Notes: generated from the letters alone by a model not told the origin. A stretch of 64,000 bases of DNA from CADEDV01 sp048498035 (GCA_048498035.1 JBEHYT010000001.1:290131-354130), one strand, 5' to 3'. Shown: positions 43,476 to 52,783, counted from the stretch's first letter. Numbers and translations: made by a program.

Positions 43476-45290
43476 TTACTCGTTATCCCGGCTTTTGTCA
43501 AAATGCGCCCGGATGAGTGTTGCTTTTGACGATCCGATCAACGCGGCAAGTTCCTCCAGGCTTTTTTCCCTGATATTTTTTACTGAACGGAATGTTTTCA
43601 ACAACAGGTCTGCCGTTGCTTTCCCGATCCCGGGTATGGTTTCCAGTTCATTTTTAAAGGTACCCCTGCTGCGCTGATTGCGGTGAAAAGTGATACCAAA
43701 CCGGTGCACTTCATCCCGTATCCGCCGAAGCAGTTTTAACGAAGGACTGTTAAACGGTAGCTTAACAGATTCCTGGTCGCCTGCAAAAAATATTTCCTCC
43801 TCATTTTTCGCCAATCCTACCAGCGTCATCAGGCCATCGGCCTGAAGATCGTGTATGGCCTCCATAGCGGCGCTTAATTGCCCCTTCCCGCCGTCAATGA
43901 CCACCAACTGGGGAAGTTGCTGATCTTCGTCTAACAGGCGCCTGTAGCGCCTGAAAACGGCCTCCCGCATCGTTGCAAAGTCGTTGATGCCCTCCACCGT
44001 CTTTACGTTGAAGTGCCGGTAGTCCTTTTTACTCGGTTCGCCATTTTTAAAACAAACCATGGCAGACACCGGGTAACTGCCCTGGAAGTTGGAGTTATCG
44101 AAACATTCAATATGCACGGGTACGCTGGGCAGCGAAAGATCTGCCTGCAGTTGTTCCAGCAACTGACGCTTATCTGCATTCTTCGCATCCAGTTTTAACC
44201 GTGCCCTCGACCGTACTTCTTCAATAAAATAATTGGCATTGGTTAGGGAAAGATCCAGCAGCTTTTTCCGGTCGCCTCCCTTTGGAATAGTAATGTTAAC
44301 GCCTTCTTCCCCGTAGTCGATGGCGAAGGGTACAACTATTTCCGTAGCATCGCTGTTAAATGTACTTCGTACCTGCGCAATGGTGAAGGCCAGCACTTCT
44401 TCGGCCGGTTCATCCAGGTGCGTTTCCACTTTTATTGTTTCCGTTTGCACAATCGCGCCATTTCTTACCATCAGGAAGTTGACGTAGGCAATATCGTTTT
44501 CCTTCACCATTGAAAATACGTCCGTATTGCCTGTTTTGGCATTTACCACTACAGACCGGGCCTGGTAGTTTTCCAGGTATTCCATCTTCTTGCGAACGAT
44601 CTCCGCTTTTTCAAAGGCGAGATTGGCAGCATGTATTTTCATTTCCTCCCGGAAGTGACGCATTACCGGCGCAAGGTTTCCTTTTAGCAGGTCCTTGAGT
44701 AGCGACAGCCCTTCCTGGTAATCGGCTTCGGTTTGCAGGCCTTCACAGGGCCCTTTGCAATTGCCCAGGTGGTACTCCAGGCACACCTTATATTTTCCCT
44801 TCTGGATATTGGAGGCAGACAGGTTAAGCGAGCAGTTACGGAGCTGGATCGTTTGGCGGATAAACTCCAGCAACTCCCGTACTTTTTTTACAGAAGTATA
44901 CGGGCCGAGGTATTCCGAACCGTCTGCAATATGGCGCCGTGTAAGAAACACACGCGGAAACGGTTCCTTTTTGATCACAATGAAAGGATAGGTTTTATCA
45001 TCCTTCAGGTTAATATTAAACCGCGGCTGAAATTGTTTGATCAGCGAATTTTCAAGCAGGAACGCATCCTGTTCTGAACCGGTGATGGTAAATTCAATCC
45101 GGTCGATCCGCTGTACCAGTTCATGCGTTTTATAGCTGGTAAACGTTTTGGAGAAATAGGAACTTACCCGTTTACGCAGGTGTTTTGCCTTGCCTACATA
45201 CAGCAGTTCCCCCGCACTATCAAAGTATTTATAGATGCCCGGCTCCGTGGGGATGGTTGGCGCTATCTGCTGAAAAGCTGCTGCTGTCAT
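43476..45290 (-). CDS. uvrC: Excinuclease ABC subunit C
   Basis: 604 residues, normal UvrC length. GIY-YIG nuclease at the N-terminus (PGIYKYFDSAGELLYVGKAK), UVR motif region near 200-240, the UvrC RNase-H-like nuclease (HIECFDNSNFQGSYPVSAMV, VVIDGGKGQLSAA) and a C-terminal helix-hairpin-helix (ETIPGIGKATADLLLKTF). It makes both incisions in nucleotide excision repair. It begins 4 bp inside the end of the upstream lipoprotein gene (ATGA overlap), so the two are co-transcribed. Confidence 0.95.
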   Translation of the reverse strand: MTAAAFQQIAPTIPTEPGIYKYFDSAGELLYVGKAKHLRKRVSSYFSKTFTSYKTHELVQRIDRIEFTITGSEQDAFLLENSLIKQFQPRFNINLKDDKTYPFIVIKKEPFPRVFLTRRHIADGSEYLGPYTSVKKVRELLEFIRQTIQLRNCSLNLSASNIQKGKYKVCLEYHLGNCKGPCEGLQTEADYQEGLSLLKDLLKGNLAPVMRHFREEMKIHAANLAFEKAEIVRKKMEYLENYQARSVVVNAKTGNTDVFSMVKENDIAYVNFLMVRNGAIVQTETIKVETHLDEPAEEVLAFTIAQVRSTFNSDATEIVVPFAIDYGEEGVNITIPKGGDRKKLLDLSLTNANYFIEEVRSRARLKLDAKNADKRQLLEQLQADLSLPSVPVHIECFDNSNFQGSYPVSAMVCFKNGEPSKKDYRHFNVKTVEGINDFATMREAVFRRYRRLLDEDQQLPQLVVIDGGKGQLSAAMEAIHDLQADGLMTLVGLAKNEEEIFFAGDQESVKLPFNSPSLKLLRRIRDEVHRFGITFHRNQRSRGTFKNELETIPGIGKATADLLLKTFRSVKNIREKSLEELAALIGSSKATLIRAHFDKSRDNE

Positions 45291-45895
45291 TGGTAGGGGT
45301 CCTCTTTGGGCTCATTCCATGTTACTTTATTCGTGGTAATAGTTTCCGGATGATCCGCGACCTGTTTAATCGTCGTTACCTGGAACCGAAGATCAGGTTG
45401 CCAAAGCATTCTTTTTTCAACCGAACTGTCTTTATTGGCAATTACCGTATTAATGATCACATTTTTAATAATGGATGGTGTGCCATCGCCGGTGGGTTCA
45501 ACAAGCAATTCCTCGCGCTGGATAAGTTCATTGTCAGGGTGAACAGGCAGGTAAGTAATAATAACCCGCTGCAGGTTTTCATCAAAAATCCGGGTTTGCG
45601 TATATCGGTCCTTGAATTCAGAACTGGCGATATCCGGCAGCGCCAGGAAGTCGGCGGCCAGGTCGCGAAAATCTTCGCGCTTGCGATAGAAAGTGTCAAC
45701 ATGGATACTGTCGTGAATAACGTACTGTGTAATGGGATAAAAAGAAGTGTCAACATGTCGCACCTGCCCTTGCAGGAAAGAAAGGACAGGTATAAAATCA
45801 TTCTTATCACCTTCCTTTTTTTTGCCGTCTTTGCAAGACGAATTCAATATCGCCAGGGATAGCACAAGGTAGACTGCGGTCAGGATTCTTTTCAT
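45287..45895 (-). CDS. Hypothetical lipoprotein upstream of uvrC
   Basis: 202 residues with a lipoprotein signal (LVLSLAILNSSC, Cys at about 21) followed by a charged linker (KDGKKKEGDKND). The mature part alternates beta-strand-like segments (VRHVDTSFYPITQYVIHDS, RVIITYLPVHPDNELIQRE). No family recognised. It shares a 4-bp overlap with uvrC, a coupling more likely translational than functional. Confidence 0.65.
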   Translation of the reverse strand: MKRILTAVYLVLSLAILNSSCKDGKKKEGDKNDFIPVLSFLQGQVRHVDTSFYPITQYVIHDSIHVDTFYRKREDFRDLAADFLALPDIASSEFKDRYTQTRIFDENLQRVIITYLPVHPDNELIQREELLVEPTGDGTPSIIKNVIINTVIANKDSSVEKRMLWQPDLRFQVTTIKQVADHPETITTNKVTWNEPKEDPYQ

Positions 45896-45928
45896 CCCCT
45901 AAAATTACTACAACCTGTCATAAAAAGC

Positions 45929-45954
45929 GATATCCCGGCAAAGGCCGGGATATC
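45929..45954 (-). terminator. Hairpin terminator after the anti-sigma/barrel gene
   Basis: A perfect 10-bp stem (GATATCCCGG 45929-45938 with CCGGGATATC 45945-45954); on the minus strand it is followed by GCTTTTTATG. It lies 29 bp after the stop of the 45983-47527 gene. Confidence 0.8.
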
Positions 45955-45982
45955 ATAAGCAAAGCGTGCAGTTAGTGTCGGT

Positions 45983-47527
45983 TTATTTTCGAAGCTGGAC
46001 CCCGACTTTCAGTCCAAAGCCAAAAAGATTTTCTTTTACCGGGTATTTGTCCTTGAAGGTGGAATGCACCTGGTAGCGAACCTCAGGCCCGATATGGATA
46101 ACACTCCGTCGCGTTTTGTAGGCAATAAATGCCTCAAAGCCTGTATTCATATTGATCCGGCGCAGCATATTGCTCGGCGCACCCACATAGTTCTTGTAAT
46201 CTGTAGAGATCAGGTAAGCACGGTCGCGGATAACATAAGTAGGCTGCAGCGTAGCCGCAATGCCAATATTTGTTTTCCGCCGGTCAGTTACCATAAATTC
46301 GGCACCCAGTGGGATAGACACGGAGTAATAAAGATTTTGTAACCAGTTGCCCGCGGGCCGGGTTCCATTAGGTCTGCTGGTTTTGTAGGTCCAGTAAACC
46401 GTTTCTGCCTGGTAAGAAGGGCCGTAAACATCATCAAGCACTACCACTGCACGTTCCCGCGTAGCGGCAAAGGCCCGGATGCCATAACGGCTTACGTTAA
46501 ACTGGGCCCCGGCTTTTACTGAAAGCCGTTTTGTAAGCGCATAGCGGGCGGTAACGCCCAGTTCAAGGCCTAGATCAGGCTTATGGGTTACATAATTTTT
46601 TACATCACTATAAGCTGCGTAGCTGGGTACGGAGCCCAGGGACGCTGCTGATTGCAGGAAGGCTTTGTTTTCTGTCAGTTTACGGTAGGTCACCATCGGG
46701 GAAATATAAACATCCAGTTTAACACGCTGGCGGGGCTTAGGTCGCTGGTATGCATTCACCACACTCTCAATGCTCAGATCGGGCTGGTTACTGTTGGATT
46801 CCAGGAAAGGAGGCGCCGATTTCGTTGCTGCCGCCACAGTTGGAGGCAGGGAGCTGCCGGCTGCAGCACTTATTTCGATGGCAGGTGCTGTTATGCCGGT
46901 TTTCGTGGTACCTGGCGTAGCTGCGTTAACATGGGTGTTTTTTGATGATGCGGTTACAGGATTGATGATCGTTGTCTGCGGTTGTCCTCCTGTTTTAACA
47001 GCCTGACTTAGCAAACCATGTTCCCGAACCGGTTGTTCCAGCAGGTTGACAGCCATCGTAGAGGCTTCTTCCAGCATTTTTCCGGTTGGTGGGGTAGTTG
47101 CATCCGAACCGGTGGTCAGGTTATCCTGGTTGTTGATCAGGGCTTCCTGGAAGGACGCATGGGGTTGTCTTGATGAACGGCCTAAATTATTACCTGAAAA
47201 AATATATGGAGAATTCAAATTAGTGGGGGGCACTGCAACACGTGGAGTGGCACCGGCCGGTTCTGTATCGGTACCGGCAATAGACTGCTCAACGGCAGAG
47301 GTAGAGGCCAGTGTTTTAGCGCGGTTGGGCATGCTCAGCATTACCCAGGATACTCCAGCGCCTGTAAGAAACAGGAGCATCGCCAGTCCCAGCCCGTACC
47401 ATTTACGGCGGGTATGGAGCGTGGTCTCAATTCCCTTCCACACCTTATCGGAAGGGAACATCCGGTATTGATCGGCGCTTTGCCTCACAATCTCCTCAAA
47501 ATCCCGTTTGTTATAATCGCTCTGCAT
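45983..47527 (-). CDS. Anti-sigma-like membrane protein with C-terminal outer-membrane-barrel-like domain
   Basis: 514 residues. A cytoplasmic N-terminus of ~42 residues (DFEEIVRQSADQYRMFPSDK) is followed by one membrane helix (about 44-64, LGLAMLLFLTGAGVSWVML), a long Thr/Ala/Pro-rich low-complexity region (about 70-260), then a C-terminal ~240 residues with beta-strand repeats and aromatic girdles (LGLELGVTARYALTKRLSVK, AGAQFNVSRYGIRAF, HIGPEVRYQVHSTF, FGFGLKVGVQLRK). It is 33 bp downstream of an ECF sigma gene on the same strand, so the N-terminus probably holds that sigma. How one chain carries both an inner-membrane helix and a barrel-like domain is unclear. Confidence 0.7.
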   Translation of the reverse strand: MQSDYNKRDFEEIVRQSADQYRMFPSDKVWKGIETTLHTRRKWYGLGLAMLLFLTGAGVSWVMLSMPNRAKTLASTSAVEQSIAGTDTEPAGATPRVAVPPTNLNSPYIFSGNNLGRSSRQPHASFQEALINNQDNLTTGSDATTPPTGKMLEEASTMAVNLLEQPVREHGLLSQAVKTGGQPQTTIINPVTASSKNTHVNAATPGTTKTGITAPAIEISAAAGSSLPPTVAAATKSAPPFLESNSNQPDLSIESVVNAYQRPKPRQRVKLDVYISPMVTYRKLTENKAFLQSAASLGSVPSYAAYSDVKNYVTHKPDLGLELGVTARYALTKRLSVKAGAQFNVSRYGIRAFAATRERAVVVLDDVYGPSYQAETVYWTYKTSRPNGTRPAGNWLQNLYYSVSIPLGAEFMVTDRRKTNIGIAATLQPTYVIRDRAYLISTDYKNYVGAPSNMLRRINMNTGFEAFIAYKTRRSVIHIGPEVRYQVHSTFKDKYPVKENLFGFGLKVGVQLRK

Positions 47528-47559
47528 AAACCAGTCAGTGATTTAGGATACGAATTTTG

Positions 47560-48144
47560 CTATCGTGGGTTGCCTACCGCAGCAAGCCATCCGGCGTTTT
47601 CTTTCGGCTTTTGCAATATTTTTTTACGAACCAGGATATCTTCCAGCATCGTTTTAGCCCTTGTATACTGGCTGCGGCTGGTGCTTTCTTCAATATCCAG
47701 CATCGTGGCAATCTCCCGATGACTATAGCCCTCCACCGCATACAGGTTCAACACCGTTCGATAACCCATCGGCAATAGCCGTATACATTCCACTACCTGT
47801 TTGGCCTGGATAATGGCCGGCACACTCTCTTCCCGCACCTGGATCGTATTGGCATGAATAATATCAACACTCTCGTTAAACTTCTTATTCTTCTTCAGTA
47901 TGTTAATACAGGTGTGCACCACGATCCGCCTGACCCAACCTTCAAAAGCCCCCCGGTTTTCAAACGTATGAATCTGCAGGAACACCTTAATGAAACCTTC
48001 CTGCAACATATCCTCCGCATCCTCCCGGTTTTGCGCATACCGATAACATACGGCCAGCATTTTTGAACTGTACCTGTTGTACAGTTCCCGCTGGGCAGCA
48101 GTATCGTTGTTCAAACAACCTTTTAAGATGGCGTCCTCGGTCAT
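47560..48144 (-). CDS. ECF RNA polymerase sigma factor
   Basis: 194 residues from the ATG at 48144. Region 2: RELYNRYSSKMLAVCYRYAQ, REDAEDMLQEGFIKVFLQIH, GAFEGWVRRIVVHTCINILK. Region 4: LPMGYRTVLNLYAVEGYSHR, EIATMLDIEESTSRSQYTRA. This is the sigma-70 ECF type common in Bacteroidota (like those paired with FecR or with barrel-type anti-sigma proteins). It is followed by its probable membrane-bound antagonist at 45983. The signal and regulon are unknown. Confidence 0.92.
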   Translation of the reverse strand: MTEDAILKGCLNNDTAAQRELYNRYSSKMLAVCYRYAQNREDAEDMLQEGFIKVFLQIHTFENRGAFEGWVRRIVVHTCINILKKNKKFNESVDIIHANTIQVREESVPAIIQAKQVVECIRLLPMGYRTVLNLYAVEGYSHREIATMLDIEESTSRSQYTRAKTMLEDILVRKKILQKPKENAGWLAAVGNPR

Positions 48145-48275
48145 AATTACTTTGGTTGCCTGTAAATTAGACAATTTTCCCGTTCGGATGCTGCACGGCA
48201 CCCGAAATTTGGGACAGCAAAACAGCCGCTTCAGGCAGAAAAGCGGGTAAATCAGTGAATTAGAGCGTAGCTCGT

Positions 48276-48764
48276 CTACTTGCGCTTCCGCACCAGGCTG
48301 TCGGCAGGATACCGGGCACGCATGGTGTCCATCACAGCGCCTGCCCAGTCCGTTATTTTGGCCTTTTCTTCTGCCGTCAGCTTTGCATCCTTATGAATCC
48401 ATGTATAGGAATTGAGCGGCATTTCACCTTCTTTGATCATTTCAATGGTTTCCTCCATTTTGTGAAATTGACTAAAGGCCGACTTGTTCGTGTATTCGTC
48501 AAAATTAAGATGGCGTTTTCCGTCGACGATGTGACGATTCATCCACCAGTCAACCGGCTGTAACTTGGCATACCAGGGATACACCGTATTGTTGCTGTGA
48601 CAATCATTGCAGGCTTTGGCGAGAATGGTTTTTACATCATCTGGAACGGCAAACCGGTTGCCGATATAGTTGGGTTGCGGACCTTCTGATTTGTTCTTTT
48701 TAGGGTGAAAGAACTGGATGATGAGCAGCGCGGCAAGAAGGACCAGCAATATTTTTTTGATCAT
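48276..48764 (-). CDS. Haem-binding domain protein (cytochrome c-like)
   Basis: 162 residues: an N-terminal membrane anchor (about 4-19, KILLVLLAALLIIQFF) then the Haem_bd family: a CxxCH haem-attachment motif (KACNDCHSNNTVYPWY near residue 52), PVDWWMNRHIVDGKRHLNF, and EEKAKITDWAGAV. It would carry one covalent c-type haem on the periplasmic side of the inner membrane. Single gene between two hairpins; no cytochrome-maturation gene nearby. Confidence 0.85.
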   Translation of the reverse strand: MIKKILLVLLAALLIIQFFHPKKNKSEGPQPNYIGNRFAVPDDVKTILAKACNDCHSNNTVYPWYAKLQPVDWWMNRHIVDGKRHLNFDEYTNKSAFSQFHKMEETIEMIKEGEMPLNSYTWIHKDAKLTAEEKAKITDWAGAVMDTMRARYPADSLVRKRK

Positions 48765-48796
48765 GCAACTAAATTTGTTGCGGTAAGATAATAAAC

Positions 48797-48820
48797 TTGC
48801 CCCGCCAAAGAGCGGGGCAA
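48797..48820 (-). terminator. Terminator between gpmI and the haem-binding gene
   Basis: TTGCCCCGC (48797-48805) pairs with GCGGGGCAA (48812-48820), 6-nt loop; T-rich on both sides (minus strand GTTTATTATC; plus strand ACTGTTTTTTTT). Confidence 0.8.
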
Positions 48821-48847
48821 ACTGTTTTTTTTATCGGTTTTATTGGT

Positions 48848-50383
48848 TTATACCGCCGGGTTGGCCAGGATATTACCAGTCATTTCTTTTGGAATAGGGC
48901 AGCCCATGAATGTAAGAATAGTGGGGGCCACATCGCCCAGTTTACCTGCCGCCAGCGATCCTTTCCAGTTGTTATCGATGATAAAAAACGGCACCGGGTT
49001 AAGCGTGTGAGCCGTGTTGGGCGTACCGTCGGGGTTGATCATATAATCAGAATTGCCATGGTCTGCCGTCAGAAATACCGTGTACCCGTTTTGCAAGGCG
49101 GCCGTTACCACCCTGGCCACGCATGCATCCACGGTTTCTACCGCGCGGATTGCCGCTTCCCATACGCCGGTATGACCCACCATATCGGCATTGGCATAAT
49201 TAAGGCAAATAAAATCTGCCGTTTTATTTTCTATTTCGGGGATCAGCGCATCTGTAAGCGGAATGGCGCTCATTTCCGGTTGCATATCATAGGTAGCCAC
49301 CTTGGGTGATGGAACCAGTATCCTTTTTTCACCTTCAAAAGGCACTTCACGCCCGCCACTGAAAAAGAACGTTACGTGCGGATATTTTTCAGTTTCCGCA
49401 ATCCGAATCTGTTTTAGTCCATGCGCCGCCAACACTTCACCAATGGTGTTGTGCAGGTTATCGTTTTCAAAAATTACGTGAACGTTTCGGAATGATTGGT
49501 CATATTCCGTCATCGTGGTATAATGAAGCGCGAGTTTCTTCATTTGAAAATCGGGGAGATCCTGTTGCGTCAGCACTTCTGTTATTTCACGGCAGCGATC
49601 TGTCCGAAAGTTAAAACACAGCGCCACATCACCATCTTTGATCCGCGTAAGCGGATCCTGCGCTTCATTACGGATGACAGTTGGCCGGATGAATTCATCG
49701 GTGATCGAATTGCGGTATGCGTTCTCCACCGCTGCAATGGCATCTGTTGCATATTCGCCCACACCGTTCACCAACGCATCATAAGCGAGTTTTACCCGCT
49801 CCCAGCGTTTGTCACGATCCATTGCATAGTAACGTCCGGAAACGGTTGCAATCTTTCCCACCGTTTCATTACAATGCAATTGTAATTCGCGGATAAAACC
49901 AAGCCCGCTTTTAGGATCACAATCGCGCCCGTCTGTAAATGCATGAATATAAACATCCGTTAGCCCTTCCGCTTTACACAGCGAAAGGATTGCTTTCAGG
50001 TGGTTGATGTGGGAGTGAACACCTCCATTACTCACCAACCCAAGCAGGTGAAACGGTTTATTGTTCGCTTTGGCAAAACGGATAGATTGCAGCAATGTGT
50101 CGTTTTTTGCAAACTCACCATCCCGGATGGCAACATTAATCCGCTGCAACTCCTGGTATACCACACGCCCGGCGCCCAGGTTTAAATGTCCTACCTCTGA
50201 ATTCCCCATCTGCCCATCTGGCAGTCCTACCGCTTCCCCACATGTAATCAATGTGTTATTCGGATATTTAGGGTATAAAGAGCTAACAAAGGGTGTTTTC
50301 GCATGCTGTATGGCATCGGAAGATGCAACGTTTCCGAGGCCCCAGCCGTCCATAATAATAAGAATCGCTCTTTTAAATGGCAT
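48848..50383 (-). CDS. gpmI: 2,3-bisphosphoglycerate-independent phosphoglycerate mutase
   Basis: 511 residues from the ATG at 50383, typical for GpmI. Metal sites and nucleophile: ILIIMDGWGLG (first Asp), MGNSEVGHLNLGAGR (Ser nucleophile in NSEVGH), GGVHSHINHL, HAFTDGRDCDP, CLNYANADMVGHTG, and FLTADHGNSD. It interconverts 3- and 2-phosphoglycerate in glycolysis using two Mn ions. Not in an operon. Confidence 0.95.
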   Translation of the reverse strand: MPFKRAILIIMDGWGLGNVASSDAIQHAKTPFVSSLYPKYPNNTLITCGEAVGLPDGQMGNSEVGHLNLGAGRVVYQELQRINVAIRDGEFAKNDTLLQSIRFAKANNKPFHLLGLVSNGGVHSHINHLKAILSLCKAEGLTDVYIHAFTDGRDCDPKSGLGFIRELQLHCNETVGKIATVSGRYYAMDRDKRWERVKLAYDALVNGVGEYATDAIAAVENAYRNSITDEFIRPTVIRNEAQDPLTRIKDGDVALCFNFRTDRCREITEVLTQQDLPDFQMKKLALHYTTMTEYDQSFRNVHVIFENDNLHNTIGEVLAAHGLKQIRIAETEKYPHVTFFFSGGREVPFEGEKRILVPSPKVATYDMQPEMSAIPLTDALIPEIENKTADFICLNYANADMVGHTGVWEAAIRAVETVDACVARVVTAALQNGYTVFLTADHGNSDYMINPDGTPNTAHTLNPVPFFIIDNNWKGSLAAGKLGDVAPTILTFMGCPIPKEMTGNILANPAV

Positions 50384-50579
50384 TTTTATCAACAGTTTAC
50401 GGTTAGTATAAATACATTCATTATCAAGTAACAACGCAATGTAAATCTACAGCCAATTACTGTATTTGCCAGCATTGAATGAGTAAAGCTGCAGGATTTT
50501 ACTATTTTAGTAGTTCACTGCTGCCAAAATAGATATGGCATGTTTTTCGATTATTTACCTATGAAACACTAATACTATT

Positions 50580-50975
50580 ATGAAAAGGATAATTTACCCA
50601 TTACTGGCTGTTTTTGCACTCACATTCAGTTCCTTCTCAGTTCCTCAGGCAGGAATTGACGAAGTAATAAGCGCGATGCGTTCCGGCAACTCGGCCGAAC
50701 TGTCGAAGTATTTTGACGATAATGTGGAGCTTACCCTTCCCGATAAAAGCGATAGTTACAGTCGCGCGCAGGCACAGTTGATCGTAAAAGATTTTTTCTC
50801 CAACAACGGTGTAAAAGGGTTTGACCTGAAACATAAAGGTGATTCTCCCAACGGCGGTCATTTTTGTATCGGTACTCTGCAAACAAGCGCCGGCAATTTC
50901 CGCACCAATGTATTTATGAAAGCAAAGGGCGGCAAGGAAGTGGTGAAGGAGATCCGCTTTCAATCGGTGGAATAG
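50580..50975 (+). CDS. DUF4783-like secreted protein
   Basis: 131 residues with a signal peptide (about 1-22, ending SSFSVPQA) and an NTF2-like alpha+beta fold: DEVISAMRSGNSAELSKYFD, VELTLPDKSDSYSRAQAQLI, FFSNNGVKGFDLKHKGDSPN. This matches the DUF4783 family of Bacteroidota. Exported; function unknown. A strong terminator follows at 51005. Confidence 0.8.
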   Translation: MKRIIYPLLAVFALTFSSFSVPQAGIDEVISAMRSGNSAELSKYFDDNVELTLPDKSDSYSRAQAQLIVKDFFSNNGVKGFDLKHKGDSPNGGHFCIGTLQTSAGNFRTNVFMKAKGGKEVVKEIRFQSVE

Positions 50976-51004
50976 AATCGTAGTGCAACACCAGATCATA
51001 TTAC

Positions 51005-51034
51005 AGAGGTTTCCCACGGGAAGCCTCTTTTTTT
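51005..51034 (+). terminator. Intrinsic terminator after the DUF4783 gene
   Basis: AGAGGTTTCCC (51005-51015) pairs with GGGAAGCCTCT (51018-51028), one G-U, 2-nt to 4-nt loop, then TTTTTT. Confidence 0.88.
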
Positions 51035-51082
51035 GCGCAGCAGTCGCCTTGTTGCTTTCACGCGGTAGCGTACCTTTACTCC

Positions 51083-51940
51083 ATGAACGCTGATCAGCAA
51101 TTACAACAGCTTGTAACTATGGCGCTGCAGGAGGATGTAGGTGACGGAGATCACTCTACTTTATCCTGTATTCCACCTACAGCGCAAGGTGCAGCCGTAC
51201 TTAGAATCAAGGAAGAAGGAATACTGGCAGGTATGGAAGTTGCCCGCAAGATATTCCAGTGGCAAGACCCGGCATCTGAATTTACCCCGTTCAAAAAAGA
51301 CGGCGATCCCATGACACCCGGTGAGAAAGCATTTGAAGTAAAAGCCGGCGTGCATACGATCCTGAAATGCGAACGGCTTGTACTGAATTGCATGCAGCGC
51401 ATGAGCGGCATTGCCACGCTAACACATACCTATGCGCAAAAATTGGAGGGCTATACCACCAAATTGCTGGATACACGAAAAACCACCCCCAATTTCCGGC
51501 TGCTGGAAAAAGAGGCTGTGCGCATTGGTGGCGGCGTAAATCACCGCTTTGGCCTGTATGATATGATCATGCTGAAGGATAATCATATTGATTATTGCGG
51601 TGGCATTGAAAAAGCAATAGAAAAAGCAGCGAACTATGTGGCTACAAAAAAGCCGGCATTGCGTATTGAAGTGGAAACACGAACGGTAGAAGATGTGCGC
51701 AAGGTGATAAAAGTGGGAAAAGGAAAAGTTTTCCGCATCATGCTCGACAATTTCACTATCGACCAGATTCGCGAGGCGCTGGAGTTAATTGCAGGTGATT
51801 TTGAAACTGAAGCCAGCGGCGGTATCAATCTTACAAACATCCAATCCTTTGCGGCCACTGGCGTAGATTATGTAAGCGTTGGCGCACTAATACACCAGGC
51901 AAGAAGCCTTGATCTCAGTTTAAAAGCAATGATCCAGTAA
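51083..51940 (+). CDS. nadC: Nicotinate-nucleotide pyrophosphorylase (carboxylating)
   Basis: 285 residues. Family motifs: ALQEDVGDGDHSTLS at the start, LNCMQRMSGIATLTHTYAQ, LLDTRKTTPNFRLLEKEAVR, GGGVNHRFGLYDMIMLKDNH, IEVETRTVEDV, MLDNFTIDQIREAL, EASGGINLTNIQSFAATGVD. It makes nicotinate mononucleotide from quinolinate and PRPP in de novo NAD synthesis. nadE lies 4 kb downstream. The SUI1 gene starts 2 bp after the stop. Confidence 0.95.
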   Translation: MNADQQLQQLVTMALQEDVGDGDHSTLSCIPPTAQGAAVLRIKEEGILAGMEVARKIFQWQDPASEFTPFKKDGDPMTPGEKAFEVKAGVHTILKCERLVLNCMQRMSGIATLTHTYAQKLEGYTTKLLDTRKTTPNFRLLEKEAVRIGGGVNHRFGLYDMIMLKDNHIDYCGGIEKAIEKAANYVATKKPALRIEVETRTVEDVRKVIKVGKGKVFRIMLDNFTIDQIREALELIAGDFETEASGGINLTNIQSFAATGVDYVSVGALIHQARSLDLSLKAMIQ

Positions 51941-51942
51941 CC

Positions 51943-52284
51943 ATGTCAAAGAAAAATAAAGCAGACAAGAACGGGTTTGTTTACAGCACAGACCCAGGCT
52001 TCCGGTTTGAAGAAGAACAACGGGAACAGACAACATTGCCGGCAGACAAGCAGCGCTTGCGTATATGGTTAGACAGCAAACAGCGTGGCGGCAAAACGGT
52101 AACATTGGTAACCGGGTTTAGCGGCACCGATGAAGATTTGCAGGAATTGGGTCGCCAGTTGAAGTCATTTTGCGGAACGGGTGGTTCAGCCAAGGATGGC
52201 GAAGTGATAGTACAGGGAGACCAGCGCGATAAAGTATTGCATTGGCTGCAAAAAAAAGGCTATTCGCAAGCCAGGCGCATGTAG
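51943..52284 (+). CDS. SUI1/eIF1-like translation factor (YciH family)
   Basis: 113 residues with the SUI1 domain: RLRIWLDSKQRGGKTVTLVT, GFSGTDEDLQELGRQLKSFC, GTGGSAKDGEVIVQGDQRDK and VLHWLQKKGY, the order seen in YciH and eIF1. YciH influences start-codon fidelity in vitro, but its physiological role is uncertain. Transcribed with nadC. Confidence 0.88.
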   Translation: MSKKNKADKNGFVYSTDPGFRFEEEQREQTTLPADKQRLRIWLDSKQRGGKTVTLVTGFSGTDEDLQELGRQLKSFCGTGGSAKDGEVIVQGDQRDKVLHWLQKKGYSQARRM

Positions 52285-52289
52285 ATTCG

Positions 52290-52736
52290 TTAATCCTTGA
52301 AGCCAATTTTACGGTGGCTTCCGTCACAATAGGGCTTATTGCCTGATGCTCCGCAGCGGCAAAGCGCAACAGCGCCGGTTTTTGTTTCTTCAACACCGTT
52401 GGCGTGCACAATTACACATTCAGTTTTTATGAGGTAGGGTCCCTGTGCAGCAACTTCAATGCGGGTGATGTTTGCCGCTTCAGCAACCACGGCGGTTGCC
52501 GGTTGTTCATCAGCTTTTGTATCATTCATAAAATAGCTTAATGCACCGCTCGGACATTTGCGCACCTGGCTGATGATTTGCTCCGTTGAGGCGCCGTCCA
52601 TTTTTACCCAGGGACGTTCCCGCGGGTTAAAGACTTCTATCAGTCCCTTCCAGCAAAGTGTGGAATGAATGCAGGTGTCTGGCTTCCAGACAACGGTAAC
52701 GTCACCGTTGGTATATTCTTTGGTCGTTGCTCCCAT
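52290..52736 (-). CDS. Fused Fer4_19/CDGSH iron-sulfur protein
   Basis: 148 residues in two modules. N-terminal ~70: a divergent [4Fe-4S] mono-cluster domain (Fer4_19) with CIHSTLCWKGLIEVFNP and VRKCPSGALSY. C-terminal: a CDGSH-type [2Fe-2S] domain (LIKTECVIVHANG, ALCRCGASGNKPYCDGSHRK, with the C-x-C...C...H ligand set). Probably electron transfer or redox sensing. Both modules exist separately elsewhere; the fusion is known in bacteria. It is convergent with the SUI1 gene with 5 bp between. Confidence 0.85.
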   Translation of the reverse strand: MGATTKEYTNGDVTVVWKPDTCIHSTLCWKGLIEVFNPRERPWVKMDGASTEQIISQVRKCPSGALSYFMNDTKADEQPATAVVAEAANITRIEVAAQGPYLIKTECVIVHANGVEETKTGAVALCRCGASGNKPYCDGSHRKIGFKD

Positions 52737-52783
52737 GCTGTGAATTTATGCGTTTCGGCTATAGTTTTAAAATTGTCGGCGCA

